Shown here: positions 63,150 to 64,000 of the stretch, piece by piece
Layout: the number at the start of each line of letters is the position of its first letter
How positions within the stretch are numbered: position 1 is the stretch's first letter
NCBI GenBank assembly: GCA_012295275.1
Contig: CM022671.1
Coordinates: forward strand, 15,507,956-15,571,955
DNA length: 64,000 nt
From: Chrysomallon squamiferum
Lineage: Eukaryota > Mollusca > Gastropoda > Neomphalida > Peltospiridae
Direction of reading: 5' to 3'
Notes under the pieces: generated by a model
Database searches by the model: none
What the model was told of the DNA's origin: nothing
Seen by the model: only the letters and a program-made list of their open reading frames with translations
Translations under genes and position numbers: made by a program

Positions 63150-64000
63150 ATTATTATTTGTAAAATAATCTCCGTAAATTTGCTTTGTTTTATTATACAA
63201 ATTTTGAAACTTTTTGTTAATCTATTCGTGATGTATGTGTTTTCTAGATTAACGAAAATGTCTTTGATTATTAAAACAGAAGATTTAAAGAGCGACCTAG
63301 ACAGCAGTTTCCTAACCAGGGACATAAAAAAATGTAAATTACATGATGCTCATGATTATATATTTTTTTCACTGGCGGCTTGTATTCGTAAATTGTCAGA
63401 AAGCTGACGCCTTTCATACGGTAACTTGCACTGTTTTGTGAAGTTCTTTATGTAAGTTTAGGTATTCATTTCTCCTGTTCTTAACTTAGCTGAAAGCTTC
63501 GTGTTGTATCAGTATCTGGACTGGTAGGAAAATAGTTTCAGCAATAACCAATCAGATTTCAGATATTTTATTACTCCAATTAGAGAGGGAAACAGCGATT
63601 CTTTTTTCCAGTTGCATCTAAATTTGTTCTCACTTCAAATATAATTTAGATAATTCCATCTCTCGCTCGCCTTTTTTTTACTTGTTCTGTCCGCCATACT
63701 TGATTGATGCCACTAAACTTGAGTAGGCCGTTATGAGAAATGGATTCTGCTAGACGCTAATGGGTCTGTCGTATGAATAGTCCGGACGTAACAGTGCTCT
63801 GTTAATCTCGTTCCGCTGACATACGTAACCTTTTATCAATACCGGTGATTTGGTCAACTTAACCACGGTTTGGACACAGTAGGTATAGAAAGGTTCGATC
63901 TCGACATAATTATACGTATGATGTATGAAGTACTTTGCCGGAGTAATGCTGTAAATTACAACACGTAATTAGACGTGCCAAAGTTGCAGTTCAGAAGCCA

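Larger units (their letters stand above)
56828..64000. other. Repeat-rich DNA downstream of the neuropeptide gene
   Basis: Contains (CACATATA)-like repeats at about 57470-57545, (TAA)n at 58191-58241, degenerate (TAC)n at about 58620-59090, (CA)n at 59139-59170, ACAAG array copy 2, (TAA)n at 59980-60065, a TTAA-flanked mini-element at 60305-60560, (TAA)n and poly-A at 61611-61700, (TAG)n at 62188-62228 and (TTA)n at about 63030-63147. The last 600 bp are GC-richer but show no gene I can support. Confidence 0.45.

Noticed and set aside
63890-63905. GGTTCGATC, resembling a tRNA B box
   Set aside because: No matching A box at proper spacing, no cloverleaf stems and no terminator run.

Overview
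The window is animal nuclear DNA, strongly AT-rich and full of microsatellites, with small-to-medium spliced exons and GT-AG introns. The best lineage clue is a neuropeptide precursor at 55.4-56.6 kb that yields LREFFamide and VREFIamide pentapeptides. These look like the xRxFVamide pentapeptides (PRQFVamide and relatives) that I recall from gastropod molluscs. A mollusc is therefore the most likely source; this is inference from one gene plus genome style.

Layout. 1.4 kb (+): possible last exon of an unknown gene. 3.1-8.2 kb (-): four-exon gene for a protein with a ZAD-like zinc-binding N-terminus, a long Lys/Glu/Pro-rich middle and a C-terminal CaaX box; its 3.6 kb last intron holds a 36 bp foldback with CRE sites and a dead Tigger/pogo transposon. 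12.4-16.4 kb (-): a gene of at least six short exons for an unrecognised basic protein, found only by chaining splice phases. 17.0-19.6 kb (+): MUL1, the mitochondrial RING E3 ligase, divergent from the previous gene. 23.6-29.8 kb (-): a single-pass membrane protein with a CUB-like ectodomain and a very long disordered tail, convergent with MUL1. 34.2-40.1 kb (-): ABTB1 in twelve exons. 40.2-55.3 kb: about 15 kb of mostly simple repeat with no gene I can support. 55.4-56.6 kb (+): the neuropeptide precursor. 56.6-64 kb: simple repeats and a TTAA-flanked mini-element.

The genes are ordinary housekeeping or signalling neighbours with no evident shared pathway. The recurring theme is repeat DNA touching splice sites: microsatellites or homopolymers form the tract before three 3' splice sites, and a 45 bp minisatellite of about 28 units has copied an exon end together with its 5' splice site. 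All exon borders were read by eye from splice motifs, frame and family conservation; no transcript or database evidence was used.
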